DNA of 64,000 nt from Rikenellaceae bacterium. Its GTDB lineage: Bacteria; Bacteroidota; Bacteroidia; Bacteroidales; UBA932. This document shows, piece by piece, positions 27,386-36,745 of the stretch (the first letter of the stretch is position 1; each line of letters starts with the position of its first letter). The translations under genes and the position numbers were made by a program. The notes under the pieces were generated by a model. That model made no database searches, was not told where the DNA came from, and saw only the letters and a list, made by a program, of their open reading frames with translations. The stretch spans positions 113,540 to 177,539 of the forward strand of contig DPKJ01000009.1 of the NCBI GenBank assembly GCA_003542575.1, in the 5' to 3' direction.

Positions 27386-27395
27386 TATTAGTAAC
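27360..27395. promoter_or_regulatory. Candidate TetR operator
   Basis: Perfect 8-bp inverted repeat GTTACTAA (27360-27367) / TTAGTAAC (27388-27395). A third half-site, AGTAA (27371-27375), forms a tighter palindrome TTACT-N5-AGTAA with the left arm. The repeats start within the -7 box and extend past the -33 box of the tetR promoter, the expected place for an autorepressor site. Confidence 0.55.
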
Positions 27396-27630
27396 AAATA
27401 TTTTTTAAAAAATCATCTTTTTCACTTTTTTTACCTTTTTGTATATGAAAATTTAGGATTGCTTTTCAAATGGCTCAATTTTTGAGAGTTGGAAATTTAT
27501 CTTGGGCCGGAGGAGAGAGTAACTGAGAATCCGTAAACCTTAATATATAATAAGTGTGAAATATAGAGAATGCTGTTTTACAGCAGTTGATCCTATTTTT
27601 TAAACTGAAACTCTCCTTAAATTCAATTAT
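27396..27630. other. Intergenic region upstream of the propeller array
   Basis: No gene is supported here. It contains a perfect 6-bp hairpin, TGCTGT-TTT-ACAGCA (27571-27585), followed after nine bases by a run of T (27595-27601). The hairpin may be a weak terminator or a leader element. I found no clean TAnnTTTG box for the rightward operon that starts at 27631. Confidence 0.5.
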
Positions 27631-28956
27631 ATGAAACAAATTCATTGGTCCGGTATCCTTTCTGCAGCTTTAATAATCTTCGTTGTAGCTTCGTGTGGTA
27701 CAGAAAGTGAAACAAGCCAGGGTGATATTCAAGTTATTGATCTTGTTGGCGCAGTTGGAAAAGGTAAAATTGTCAATATTAGTGAAGTTGCTGATGATAT
27801 CAAATATGTTGCCCTAGAGACAACCGACAATTCTCTTATAGGACAAAGGGCCCGTGTTCAAATTATAAACGGCCGGATATATGTCATCTCTTCACAATAT
27901 CTCTCTTTTGATATTAAGGTTTTTGATATTAATGGCAAATACCTGTTCACCTTTAACAAGATGGGAAGAGGGCCTGAGGAGTACTCTCTGATGTCTTATG
28001 TTAAAATAGACAATGTTACAGGTGGTTTTATGGCGTTTGACATATTCTCACTTATGTCTAACTATACAATGACATCCTTGTGTGTTAAAGAGTATGACAA
28101 AGATGGTAAGTACATAAAATCATATAATTTGCCCGTCATTAAGCCTGGAAGGCTTGAATCTATCAATAAGTTAAATGAAAATCTGTATATATCGTCTGTA
28201 GGTGAAAAAAGTTTTGAGCCGGTGTTAATTCATGGAATAGCATATGACACTCTATCAAATGTTTTATTTAAGATTCCGATGGCCACAGTGCCTGATTATC
28301 TAACAAATGAGACCATAGGACGAAGAGTAGAATCGAGGGATGCTAAATGGGAAAAACAATATCTCACTTGGTCTCCATTAATTAAAATTTTCAAAGATGT
28401 GGCAAGGTTAATTTATAAATATAATGATACCATTTTTACCCTTAATCAAAAACTAAACTATTATCCCTCTTTTGTCATTAATTACGGCGACTATAGAAAC
28501 AACTCACCTGATATATATAAAACACCAATAACAAAGAATGATTATATAACCATTGACTATTCAACTTTTGTTGAATCTAATCGGTTTATAATGATGAAAC
28601 TCTATTTAAGAGAGAGTGCTCATGAGCCTTATGATGAACATATTCAGACAAAAAGAAACGATGTAATGACCCTTAGACGCACTGACTGCTATGGTATGTT
28701 CGACAAACAAACGGGTCAATTTAATCTACTCAACCAACCTGTTAAAGGCAAGTTAGGTATAAGAGAAGATATTAATAATGGCCCTCTTTTTTTTCCTACA
28801 GATATATCGGCAGATGACCTTGCTTCAACAGTATACTCAGCTTTACAACTCATTGAACATGCCGAAGTATATGATGTAAAAGGTGATCTGAAAGAGCTTG
28901 TCTCAAAACTTAAAGACACCGACAACCCTGTAGTGGCAATCGCAAAATTCAAATAA
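27631..28956 (+). CDS. 6-bladed beta-propeller lipoprotein, type A (A1)
   Basis: A 441-residue lipoprotein with signal and lipobox FVVASC (Cys22). It belongs to the Bacteroidetes 6-bladed beta-propeller family: DIKYVALETTDNSLIG (about 56-71), strands such as GRIYVIS and IKVFDINGKYLFTFNK, then the family motif GRGPEEY (112-118). It ends with the array-wide type A tail LKDTDNPVVAIAKFK. It probably sits on the outer membrane and binds a ligand or partner through the propeller; no enzyme motif is seen. It is the first gene of a possible 12-gene operon and the most divergent A copy, with a different signal peptide. Confidence 0.8.
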   Translation: MKQIHWSGILSAALIIFVVASCGTESETSQGDIQVIDLVGAVGKGKIVNISEVADDIKYVALETTDNSLIGQRARVQIINGRIYVISSQYLSFDIKVFDINGKYLFTFNKMGRGPEEYSLMSYVKIDNVTGGFMAFDIFSLMSNYTMTSLCVKEYDKDGKYIKSYNLPVIKPGRLESINKLNENLYISSVGEKSFEPVLIHGIAYDTLSNVLFKIPMATVPDYLTNETIGRRVESRDAKWEKQYLTWSPLIKIFKDVARLIYKYNDTIFTLNQKLNYYPSFVINYGDYRNNSPDIYKTPITKNDYITIDYSTFVESNRFIMMKLYLRESAHEPYDEHIQTKRNDVMTLRRTDCYGMFDKQTGQFNLLNQPVKGKLGIREDINNGPLFFPTDISADDLASTVYSALQLIEHAEVYDVKGDLKELVSKLKDTDNPVVAIAKFK

Positions 28957-28960
28957 ATCT

Positions 28961-30229
28961 ATGTATATGAAACTAAATCAATGGCCCCGGATTATAACTG
29001 TAACAGCAATTTGCTGTGCAGTTATCTCTTGTAGCTCAAATAGTGATAATTCTCGTAAAGGTTTAATTGATGTAGAATCGGCTGTCGGAAAGGGCAGTGT
29101 AGTCAATTTAAGCGAAATTGCTTCGGACATAAAATATGTTCGTCTTGAAACAAAAGCAGAATCAGTAATCGGGAATGTCTGGAACGTAAAACTCAGCAAG
29201 GGGAAAATATATGTCTCTGACAATAAGTATACAATAAGTATCTTTTCTGAAGATGGTAAGTTCATTAAAAAATTCTCCAGAGTGGGAAGGGGGCCTGAGG
29301 AGTATGTAGATATAAGTACTTTTCAGGTAAATGACACAGATGGGGGAATTGAAATTCTGGACAGGTCTGGCAGAATCATAAGGTATGACGCAGAGGGTAA
29401 TTTTATTGAAGTTATTGATAAACTGTACCAAAAAGCACGTTCCCAGTCTTTTGTGAGAATCTCTGATTTTTTTATATCAAGTTGGTATATAAATAGCCGC
29501 TCTGAAGATCAATCAGAAACAAAATATGGAGTGACTGCTTACAGGGATTCTTTGGATATTTTGAATGAGAAGACGATTACCTCTTATAGTGGAATGAAAA
29601 CTCAACAGATTGACGGAGGGATGATGGTATTTATGAGAATGGACCCTCCTTCTCTGATTAAATATAAAGATGAAGTTAAGTTTATGGTTTCGGAGTGTGA
29701 TACTATTTTTGGAATCGACAGTAAAGGCCAAATTTCGGACAAGTATGTCTTAAGTTACGGGAAATATCAGGCTCCCAAAGGAATGGATTTTGACTCGTTC
29801 ACAAATAATGAAACAAGTTTTATTACATTAGCTACAGGTTTCAATGAGACAGAGAGACATATGCTTTTCAATTTCAACCTAAGAGCATTGGCCCCTGAAC
29901 CGATTGTAAGAACTAGCAAGGGGCGTGACGGGAAAGAGGATGTTAATAAGAATACAAATGTCTATGCGATTTTCGACAAGAGAAAGGGAGATCTCAAATT
30001 TCTTAATCAACCTCAAAAGGACAAAACAGGATTCAAAGAGGATATAATAGGTGGGTTTCCGTTCTGGCCAAGATTTACCGGCAATCAGGGAGAGCTAATA
30101 AACTTCAGAAATGCAATTGATATAATTATTGAGGCAGAAAAGAATCCCGATGATACATTTATGAATGAACTTGCCTCTATGCTTACCGAAAATGATAATC
30201 CTGTGATAATAATAGTAACACCCAAATAA
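28961..30229 (+). CDS. 6-bladed beta-propeller lipoprotein, type B (B2)
   Basis: A 422-residue lipoprotein with lipobox AVISC (Cys24). GKIYVSDNKYTISIFSEDGK and GRGPEEY mark the propeller family. A variable middle follows. The tail ELASMLTENDNPVIIIVTPK is shared with B4 and C6 and differs from the type A tail. It starts 4 bases after A1. Its first ~200 bases and the junction before it are almost identical to B4. The conserved FNFNLRALAPEPI and FPFWPRF segments recur in the B/C partners (as LRGL and PFWP). Function unknown; presumed surface or periplasm-facing binding protein. Confidence 0.8.
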   Translation: MYMKLNQWPRIITVTAICCAVISCSSNSDNSRKGLIDVESAVGKGSVVNLSEIASDIKYVRLETKAESVIGNVWNVKLSKGKIYVSDNKYTISIFSEDGKFIKKFSRVGRGPEEYVDISTFQVNDTDGGIEILDRSGRIIRYDAEGNFIEVIDKLYQKARSQSFVRISDFFISSWYINSRSEDQSETKYGVTAYRDSLDILNEKTITSYSGMKTQQIDGGMMVFMRMDPPSLIKYKDEVKFMVSECDTIFGIDSKGQISDKYVLSYGKYQAPKGMDFDSFTNNETSFITLATGFNETERHMLFNFNLRALAPEPIVRTSKGRDGKEDVNKNTNVYAIFDKRKGDLKFLNQPQKDKTGFKEDIIGGFPFWPRFTGNQGELINFRNAIDIIIEAEKNPDDTFMNELASMLTENDNPVIIIVTPK

Positions 30230-30239
30230 ACAGGAATAT

Positions 30240-31538
30240 ATGAAAATTTATAGATTTCTGATTATTGTTGCAATAGCATTATTGACAACAAACTCCTGCA
30301 AAACTGATGTTGAATTGCAAACAGGAGAAATCAAGGTCATTGACCTTGCAGGAGCAGTAGGAGGGGGTAAAATTGTGAATATTAGTGAAGTTGCAGACGA
30401 TATTAAATATGTTGCCCTAGAGACAACCGACAGCTCGCTTATAGGAGCCAAGGCAGTTGTACAAATCGTAAATGGACTTATCTATGTTACATCCAGAGGT
30501 GTAAATATCAGAGATGTTAAAGTTTTTGATTTAAACGGAAAGTACATTTTTACTTTTAACAAAGCAGGACGCGGTCCTAAAGAGTACTCTCCTTTGTCAC
30601 AATTTGAAATTGATCCTGTTACAGGTGGCTTTAATGTTTACGGATTATTTCCAAATGAAAAAGCTTTAAAAGAGTATAACAAAGATGGAGATTATATCAG
30701 AACTGTAAAAATTCCGGTAATTGAAATCGGGAGTCTGGAGGCCCCTAAAAAAATTAATCATAATTGTTATATCTCGTCAGTCGGGAAATTGTGTCGCGAA
30801 AATGTCAAAGTTCACGGTGTCGTATTTGATTCAGTTTCAAATATTTTATTCGAAATTCCGCTTTCAAAAGCTCCGGATTATATGCCTAAAGAGTTTGTTC
30901 AGACGATGATGGGAGAGAATGGTCCAGTTACCGGAGATAAGGCTTATAATACTTGGTCTCCTACAGTTTACATTGTTAAAACCGAAGCAAGATTAATAAA
31001 TTCTGCTAACGATTCAATATTTACTCTCGACCAGAACCTTAATTATTATCCATCGTTTATAATTAATTATGGGGGTTTTATCAATAAATCTTTTGATAGA
31101 AAAAATATTACCCTGACAAAAGGGGATCATATCAGCCTTGATCCACAATATTATATTGAAACTACTCGATTGATAATATTGAATTTCTTTATGAGAGATT
31201 ATGCGCATGAGCCTTATAATGAGTATGTTCAAGCAAATAACAGAGTCATAACTGTCCCAAAAGCTAATTGCTACGGTATTTATGACAAACAGACCGGGTT
31301 TTTTAATCTTATGAATCAACCTGTTAAGGGAAAACTAGGCTTCAGGGAAGATCTTAAAAATGGACCTCCGTTTATTCCGGCACACATTTCAAAAGATGAT
31401 CTTGCATCAGCTCTCTTTAGTGCTGTACAAATAATTGAGCATGCAGAAGTATATGATGTAAAAGGTGAGTTAAAAGAGATTGTCTCAAAGCTGAAAGATA
31501 CAGACAACCCTGTAGTTGCAATTGCAAAGTTCAAATAA
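30240..31538 (+). CDS. 6-bladed beta-propeller lipoprotein, type A (A3)
   Basis: A 432-residue lipoprotein, lipobox TTNSC (Cys20). After the Cys it shares with A5 and A7 an almost identical N-terminal block (KTDVELQTGEIKVIDLAGAV, then IKYVALETTDSSLIG). The family motif reads GRGPKEYS here, the only copy with Lys at the fifth position. The centre (about 75-300) diverges strongly from A1, A5 and A7. NCYGIYDKQTGFFNLMNQPVKGK and the type A tail are again conserved. This block pattern suggests gene conversion at the ends and diversification of the propeller face. Confidence 0.8.
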   Translation: MKIYRFLIIVAIALLTTNSCKTDVELQTGEIKVIDLAGAVGGGKIVNISEVADDIKYVALETTDSSLIGAKAVVQIVNGLIYVTSRGVNIRDVKVFDLNGKYIFTFNKAGRGPKEYSPLSQFEIDPVTGGFNVYGLFPNEKALKEYNKDGDYIRTVKIPVIEIGSLEAPKKINHNCYISSVGKLCRENVKVHGVVFDSVSNILFEIPLSKAPDYMPKEFVQTMMGENGPVTGDKAYNTWSPTVYIVKTEARLINSANDSIFTLDQNLNYYPSFIINYGGFINKSFDRKNITLTKGDHISLDPQYYIETTRLIILNFFMRDYAHEPYNEYVQANNRVITVPKANCYGIYDKQTGFFNLMNQPVKGKLGFREDLKNGPPFIPAHISKDDLASALFSAVQIIEHAEVYDVKGELKEIVSKLKDTDNPVVAIAKFK

Positions 31539-31542
31539 ATCT

Positions 31543-32811
31543 ATGTATATGAAACTAAATCAATGGCCCCGGATTATAACTGTAACAGCAATTTTCTGTG
31601 CAGTTATCTCTTGTAGTTCAAATAGTGATAATTCCCGTAAAGGTTTTATTGACGTAGAATCGGCTGTCGGAAAGGGCAGTGTAGTCAATTTAAGCGAAAT
31701 TGCTTCGGACATTCGTTACATACCACTTGAAACAAATGCAGAATCAGTAATTGCGAATGTCTGGGACGTAAAACTCAGCAAGGGGAAAATATATGTCTCT
31801 GACAATAAGTATACAATAAGTATCTTTTCTGAAGATGGTAAGTTCATCAAAAAATTCTCAAGAGTGGGAAGGGGGCCTGAGGAGTATCTAAATATAAGTA
31901 TATTCAATATTAACGACAGTAATGGTGAAGTTGAGATCATGGAAAGATCTGGCAGAATCATAAGGTATGATGCAGAGGGTAATTTTATTGAAGTTATTGA
32001 AAAATTATTACCAAAGATAAATCCTCTGTCATTTGTGAGAATCTCTGATTTTATTGTATCAAGTTGGTTTAAATCAAATCGCATTGAGGGACAGATGGAG
32101 TTTAAATATGGGGTAACTGCTTATGTTGATTCTCTAAATATTATAAATGAGAAGATAATAACAAGTTTTAGCAGTATGAAAATGCAGCAGGTAAATGGAG
32201 GAATGTCTGTATACATGAGAATTGATCCTCCTTATCTGATGAAATTCAGAGACGAGGTTAAGTTTATCGTGGCTGAGTGTGATACGATTTTCGGGATTGA
32301 CAAAAAAGGGGATATTTCAGATAAATATGTCTTAAGTTATGGAAAATATAGTGCTCCCCAAGGATTGGATTTTGATACATATAACAATAATGAGTTAAAC
32401 TTTATAACTTTAACTACCGATTTTTTTGAGACTGACAGATCTCTACTACTTAATTTCAATTTGAGGGCAATGGCCCCCGAACCGATTGAAAGAACAAGCA
32501 ATGGTCTTGACTGGCTGGGTAATGTTAATAAGAATACAAATGTCTACGCTACCTATGACAAGAGAAGAGGGATCCTCACTTTTCTTAATCAACCAATAAA
32601 AGGCTCAATGGGTTTTAACGACGATATTAATGGAGGGTTTCCTTTCTGGCCGAGATTTGCAGGCAATCAGGAAGAGCTGTTAAGTTATATAAATGCACTT
32701 GACATAATTCTTGAGTCTGAAAAAAATCCGGATGATACATTTATAAATGAACTGGCCTCTAAGCTTACCGAAAATGATAATCCTGTGATAATAATAGTAA
32801 CACCCAAATAG
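31543..32811 (+). CDS. 6-bladed beta-propeller lipoprotein, type B (B4)
   Basis: A 422-residue close paralogue of B2: same signal peptide (MYMKLNQWPRIITVTAI) and lipobox AVISC (Cys24), GRGPEEY motif and tail ELASKLTENDNPVIIIVTPK. I use the ATG at 31543, the position equivalent to the B2 start and 4 bases after A3. The extended frame from 31516 begins at TTG within A3. The middle differs from B2 at many positions, mostly in predicted loops, while strands and the PFWPRFAGNQ segment remain. Confidence 0.8.
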   Translation: MYMKLNQWPRIITVTAIFCAVISCSSNSDNSRKGFIDVESAVGKGSVVNLSEIASDIRYIPLETNAESVIANVWDVKLSKGKIYVSDNKYTISIFSEDGKFIKKFSRVGRGPEEYLNISIFNINDSNGEVEIMERSGRIIRYDAEGNFIEVIEKLLPKINPLSFVRISDFIVSSWFKSNRIEGQMEFKYGVTAYVDSLNIINEKIITSFSSMKMQQVNGGMSVYMRIDPPYLMKFRDEVKFIVAECDTIFGIDKKGDISDKYVLSYGKYSAPQGLDFDTYNNNELNFITLTTDFFETDRSLLLNFNLRAMAPEPIERTSNGLDWLGNVNKNTNVYATYDKRRGILTFLNQPIKGSMGFNDDINGGFPFWPRFAGNQEELLSYINALDIILESEKNPDDTFINELASKLTENDNPVIIIVTPK

Positions 32812-32821
32812 GCAGATATTT

Positions 32822-34138
32822 ATGAAAAATATTAGATTTCTGACAGTTGTTGTAATAGCTTTATTGACAACAATCTCCTGCAAAACTGATGTAGAACTGC
32901 AAACAGGAGAAATCAAGGTCATTGACCTTGCAGGAGCAGTAGGAGGGGGTAAAATTGTCAATATTAGTGACGTTGCAGACGATATTAAATATGTTGCCCT
33001 AGAGACAACCGACAGCTCGCTGATAGGAGAACGGGCAAGAGTTCAAGTAGAAAACGGAAGGATATATGTTCACTCCAGAAAATCAAATACCAAGGATATT
33101 AAAGTTTTTGATATTGACGGCAAATACCTCTTCACTTTTAACAGAACAGGCAGAGGGCCGGAGGAGTACTCACGTATGTCAAAAATTGAAATAGACAACG
33201 TTACAGGTGGCTTTATTGCATTTGATATAATACCATCTACTTCTAATTCAAAATCATTAGGGCACTTCAAGGAGTATGACAAACATGGCAATTATATCAA
33301 AACTACCATCATGCCGGTTATTGATCCCGGCAGACTTGAAACTGTGAAGAGATTCAGCCAAACACTATACATCTCACCAGTGGGATCAAACAGCACTGCT
33401 CCTATGAAAATTCATGGAGCAGCATTTGACACTCTCAACAATATTGTGTTTGAGTTACCGCTGACTGAGGTGCCTGAGTATATTATTAATGAAATGCAAG
33501 AAGAAATTATTGGCATCGAAGGTCTTGGTAAGGAGAGGAAGGTATTCTATACATTGCCGCCAACAATTGAAATTATTAAAAACCAGGCGAGAATTTTTAG
33601 CCTGTCTAACGATACTATTTTTACTCTAGATCAAAAACTTAACTATTACCCTACATACGCAATTAATCGTGGTAAGTATGTCGACACCTCTCCTGACAGA
33701 AGTAATATTTCGTATGTAAAGGGAAATCATATCAATCTTGATCCTGAATCTTATGTTGAATCTACCCGATTCATAATAATGGATTTCATAATGAGAAATT
33801 TTGCCCATGAGCCTTACGATGAATACATTCAGGGCAAGAACAGAGTTATTACAGTTCCACGAACCAATTGCTACGGTATTTATGACAAACAGACAGGGTT
33901 TTTTAATCTTATGAATCAATCTGTAAAGGGAAAATTGGGCTTCAGGGAAGATCTTAAAAATGGACCTCCGTTTATTCCGGCACACATTTCAAAAGATGAT
34001 TTTGCATCTGCCCTCTTTAGCGCGGTGCAAATTATTGAGCATGCCGAAGTATATGATGTAAAAGGTGAGTTAAAAGAGATTCTCTCAAAACTTAAAGATA
34101 CCGACAACCCTGTAGTGGCAATAGCAAGATTCAAATAA
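32822..34138 (+). CDS. 6-bladed beta-propeller lipoprotein, type A (A5)
   Basis: A 438-residue lipoprotein, lipobox TTISC (Cys20). It is nearly identical to A7 over the first ~95 residues (including VENGRIYVHSRKSN) and diverges in the middle (SKSLGHFKEYDKHG, then a region with EYIINEMQEEIIGIEG unlike any other copy). It returns to the common block NCYGIYDKQTGFFNLMN and the type A tail, here with Leu and Arg changes (EILSKLKDTDNPVVAIARFK). GRGPEEYS is present. It is preceded by B4 with a 10-base gap. Confidence 0.8.
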   Translation: MKNIRFLTVVVIALLTTISCKTDVELQTGEIKVIDLAGAVGGGKIVNISDVADDIKYVALETTDSSLIGERARVQVENGRIYVHSRKSNTKDIKVFDIDGKYLFTFNRTGRGPEEYSRMSKIEIDNVTGGFIAFDIIPSTSNSKSLGHFKEYDKHGNYIKTTIMPVIDPGRLETVKRFSQTLYISPVGSNSTAPMKIHGAAFDTLNNIVFELPLTEVPEYIINEMQEEIIGIEGLGKERKVFYTLPPTIEIIKNQARIFSLSNDTIFTLDQKLNYYPTYAINRGKYVDTSPDRSNISYVKGNHINLDPESYVESTRFIIMDFIMRNFAHEPYDEYIQGKNRVITVPRTNCYGIYDKQTGFFNLMNQSVKGKLGFREDLKNGPPFIPAHISKDDFASALFSAVQIIEHAEVYDVKGELKEILSKLKDTDNPVVAIARFK

Positions 34139-34170
34139 GACTATTATTTCATTAAATGGTTTTTTAAATA

Positions 34171-35403
34171 ATGAAAGTAGATATAAAAGAAAAAATGGTA
34201 AGGATGGCAGGAGTAAGTTTTTTATTTATAATTCTGCTATTTAACTCATGTACATCGGTTAATTCCCGTAAAGAAAAGCTTACTGTTATTGACATTGAGA
34301 ACTCAATCAATAATTATGAACTTGTAAACCTTAGCGACTATGCATCAGATCTTAAATATATTCAGCTTGAAACAAATGACAGTGCACTTATTGGGGCCAT
34401 AGCAAACATCGTTTATGAATGCAATAAAATTTATATTAGTGATCAGTCAGAGAGCATCTATGTTTTTGATTCAGAGGGTAAACACTTAAAATCATTTAAC
34501 AAAAAGGGCAGAGGACCAGGTGAATATAGTCGGTTGGTTAATTTTTTTATAAATCCCGATAATGGATACCTATACATAATTACTTCGCAAGCCCTATTGT
34601 GTTATGACAAAGAATTAAATTTTGTAAGGGAGATCGAAAAACCGGAAAATGATCTCTTTCTAATATCTGCTAAGCTGATTGCTGACGATATTTTTGCAAT
34701 GGTATTAAATGGTAAAAGACACTCCATTCAAATTGTTGATGGCAAGTCTAAGAATGTTTATTATCAGAAATCTGCCGAATGGGAGTCTTTAGGAAATAAT
34801 TATATGGCAAAGTTTACTTTGTTTAATATGTTTCAGACAGCTGAAGAGCTAAGATATCTGTCAGTCTTTAATGACACTATCTACTCCTTTACGGATGATT
34901 ATAAAGAAAAACCTGCTTATTATCTTAATTATGGTAAGTACAGAGAGCCGGAGCCGGTAACTGTCGAGGATTTTGGGTCAATGGATTTGAACTTTGTTTC
35001 GCTCTTATCAATAAGGGAGTCAGATGAATTGATCTTTATGTATATCTTTTTAAGAGGCCTTTGTAAAGAACCCGTTATAAGTTATGCTACAAACCCAGAT
35101 GGAAGCCGGAGAGAGATCAGAAGCAACACAGCTTATGCGGTGTATGATAAAAAGATGAACGAGGTCAAATTTCTGTTACAACCCATAAAGGGATTGATGG
35201 GATTTGCAGATGATTTAACCGGTGGTGTACCTTTCTGGCCAAGATATGTTAACAGCAATAACAAACTTATCTCATATCTGACACCTCAGAAAATTAAGAA
35301 TTTTGCAGAATCCAATGACACAGCAGGTGAGTCAATCAAAAATCTTGCCTCTAAACTTACCGAAAATGACAACCCTGTGATAATAATAGTAACGCCTAAA
35401 TAG
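34171..35403 (+). CDS. 6-bladed beta-propeller lipoprotein, type C (C6)
   Basis: A 410-residue lipoprotein, lipobox LLFNSC (Cys27). It holds the B position of the third unit but differs from B2/B4 over most of its length: IDIENSINNYELVNLSDYASDLKYIQLET and GRGPGEYS, with Gly as in the wider family. Only the tail NLASKLTENDNPVIIIVTPK is shared with the B genes, pointing to replacement of the body with retention of the 3' end. ATG codons at residues 9 and 12 are alternative starts, but the first gives a normal signal peptide too. Confidence 0.78.
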   Translation: MKVDIKEKMVRMAGVSFLFIILLFNSCTSVNSRKEKLTVIDIENSINNYELVNLSDYASDLKYIQLETNDSALIGAIANIVYECNKIYISDQSESIYVFDSEGKHLKSFNKKGRGPGEYSRLVNFFINPDNGYLYIITSQALLCYDKELNFVREIEKPENDLFLISAKLIADDIFAMVLNGKRHSIQIVDGKSKNVYYQKSAEWESLGNNYMAKFTLFNMFQTAEELRYLSVFNDTIYSFTDDYKEKPAYYLNYGKYREPEPVTVEDFGSMDLNFVSLLSIRESDELIFMYIFLRGLCKEPVISYATNPDGSRREIRSNTAYAVYDKKMNEVKFLLQPIKGLMGFADDLTGGVPFWPRYVNSNNKLISYLTPQKIKNFAESNDTAGESIKNLASKLTENDNPVIIIVTPK

Positions 35404-35413
35404 ACAGATATAT

Positions 35414-36730
35414 ATGAAAAATTTTAGAGTTCTGACAGTTGTTGTAATAGCTTTATTGACAACAATCTCCTGCAAAACTGATGTAGAACTGCAAACAGGA
35501 GAAATCAAGGTCATTGACCTTGCAGGAGCAGTAGGAGGGGGTAAAATTGTCAATATTAGTGACGTTGCAGACGATATTAAATATGTTGCCCTAGAGACAA
35601 CCGACAGCTCGCTGATAGGACTTGGGGCCAGAGTTCAAGTAGAAAACGGAAGGATATATGTTCACTCCAGAAAATCAAACTCTACTGATGTTAAAGTTTT
35701 TGACATTGATGGCAAATACCTCTTCACTTTTAACAGAATTGGCAGAGGACCGGAGGAGTACTCAGCTATGTCTTATATTGAAATAGATAACGTTACAGGT
35801 GGCTTTATGGTGTTTGATGTAATTTCACTTATAACAAATTCTACATTAACAACCTGGAATTTTAAGGAATATGACAAAGATGGGAATTTCGTTAAGGTTG
35901 TAAATATGCCAGTGATTGAGCCCGGAAGGCTGGAAGCTGTAAAGAGGTTTAGCAAAAATCTATATATATCAACTGTAGGATCAGACAGTCCTGACCCGGT
36001 GAAAATTCACGGAGCGGCATTTGATACTCTTTCCAATATTATGTTTGAAATACCACTGGCTGCAATGCCTGACCATTTGCCCAAAGTGAGCCTGGGGCGA
36101 ATAAGTATAGAAAAGAGTGCCAGCGAGAAAAAAAGATATCATACCTGGCCTCCCACAATTAAGATTTCCAAAGATGAGGTAAGGTTTGTGAATCCGTACA
36201 ATGATACCATTTTTACCCTTGATCAAAAATTTAACTATTATCCTTCGTTTGTAATAAACTACGGCAACTATATTAATACATCAACAGACAGAAAAGCAAT
36301 AACCGGAACTACGGGTAATCATATCAATCTTGATCCTTTGTCTTACGTTGAATCCAGCCGATTTATAATGATGAATTTCATGATGAGAGATTTTGCCCAT
36401 GAACCTTATGATGAATATATTCAGGGCAAAAATGGGGTAATAACCGTTCCACGTACCAATTGCTACGGTATTTTTGACAAACAGACAGGTTTCTTTAATC
36501 TTATGAATCAACCCGTTAAGGGAAAATTGGGCTTCAGGGAAGATATTAAAAATGGACCTCCGTTTATTCCGGCACACATTTCAAAAGATGATCTTGCATC
36601 AGCTCTCTTTAGTGCTGTACAAATAATTGAGCATTCAGAAGTATATGATGTAAAAGGTGAGTTAAAAGAGATTGTCTCAAAACTGAAAGATACTGACAAC
36701 CCTGTAGTGGCAATTGCAAAGTTCAAATAG
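35414..36730 (+). CDS. 6-bladed beta-propeller lipoprotein, type A (A7)
   Basis: A 438-residue lipoprotein, lipobox TTISC (Cys20), almost the same as A5 at the N-terminus and as A3/A5 in the last ~100 residues. Its middle resembles A1 in places (MSYIEIDNVTGGFMVFDVISLITN, FVINYGNY). So A7 looks like a mosaic of A5-like ends and an A1-like centre. The GRGPEEYS motif is present. It follows C6 by 10 bases. Confidence 0.8.
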   Translation: MKNFRVLTVVVIALLTTISCKTDVELQTGEIKVIDLAGAVGGGKIVNISDVADDIKYVALETTDSSLIGLGARVQVENGRIYVHSRKSNSTDVKVFDIDGKYLFTFNRIGRGPEEYSAMSYIEIDNVTGGFMVFDVISLITNSTLTTWNFKEYDKDGNFVKVVNMPVIEPGRLEAVKRFSKNLYISTVGSDSPDPVKIHGAAFDTLSNIMFEIPLAAMPDHLPKVSLGRISIEKSASEKKRYHTWPPTIKISKDEVRFVNPYNDTIFTLDQKFNYYPSFVINYGNYINTSTDRKAITGTTGNHINLDPLSYVESSRFIMMNFMMRDFAHEPYDEYIQGKNGVITVPRTNCYGIFDKQTGFFNLMNQPVKGKLGFREDIKNGPPFIPAHISKDDLASALFSAVQIIEHSEVYDVKGELKEIVSKLKDTDNPVVAIAKFK

Positions 36731-36745
36731 ATTTTATTAATAATT

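Noticed and set aside
27571..27601. Small hairpin as terminator of an upstream rightward gene
   Set aside because: There is no rightward gene upstream and the T run begins nine bases after the stem. I list it only as a leader element of unknown role.
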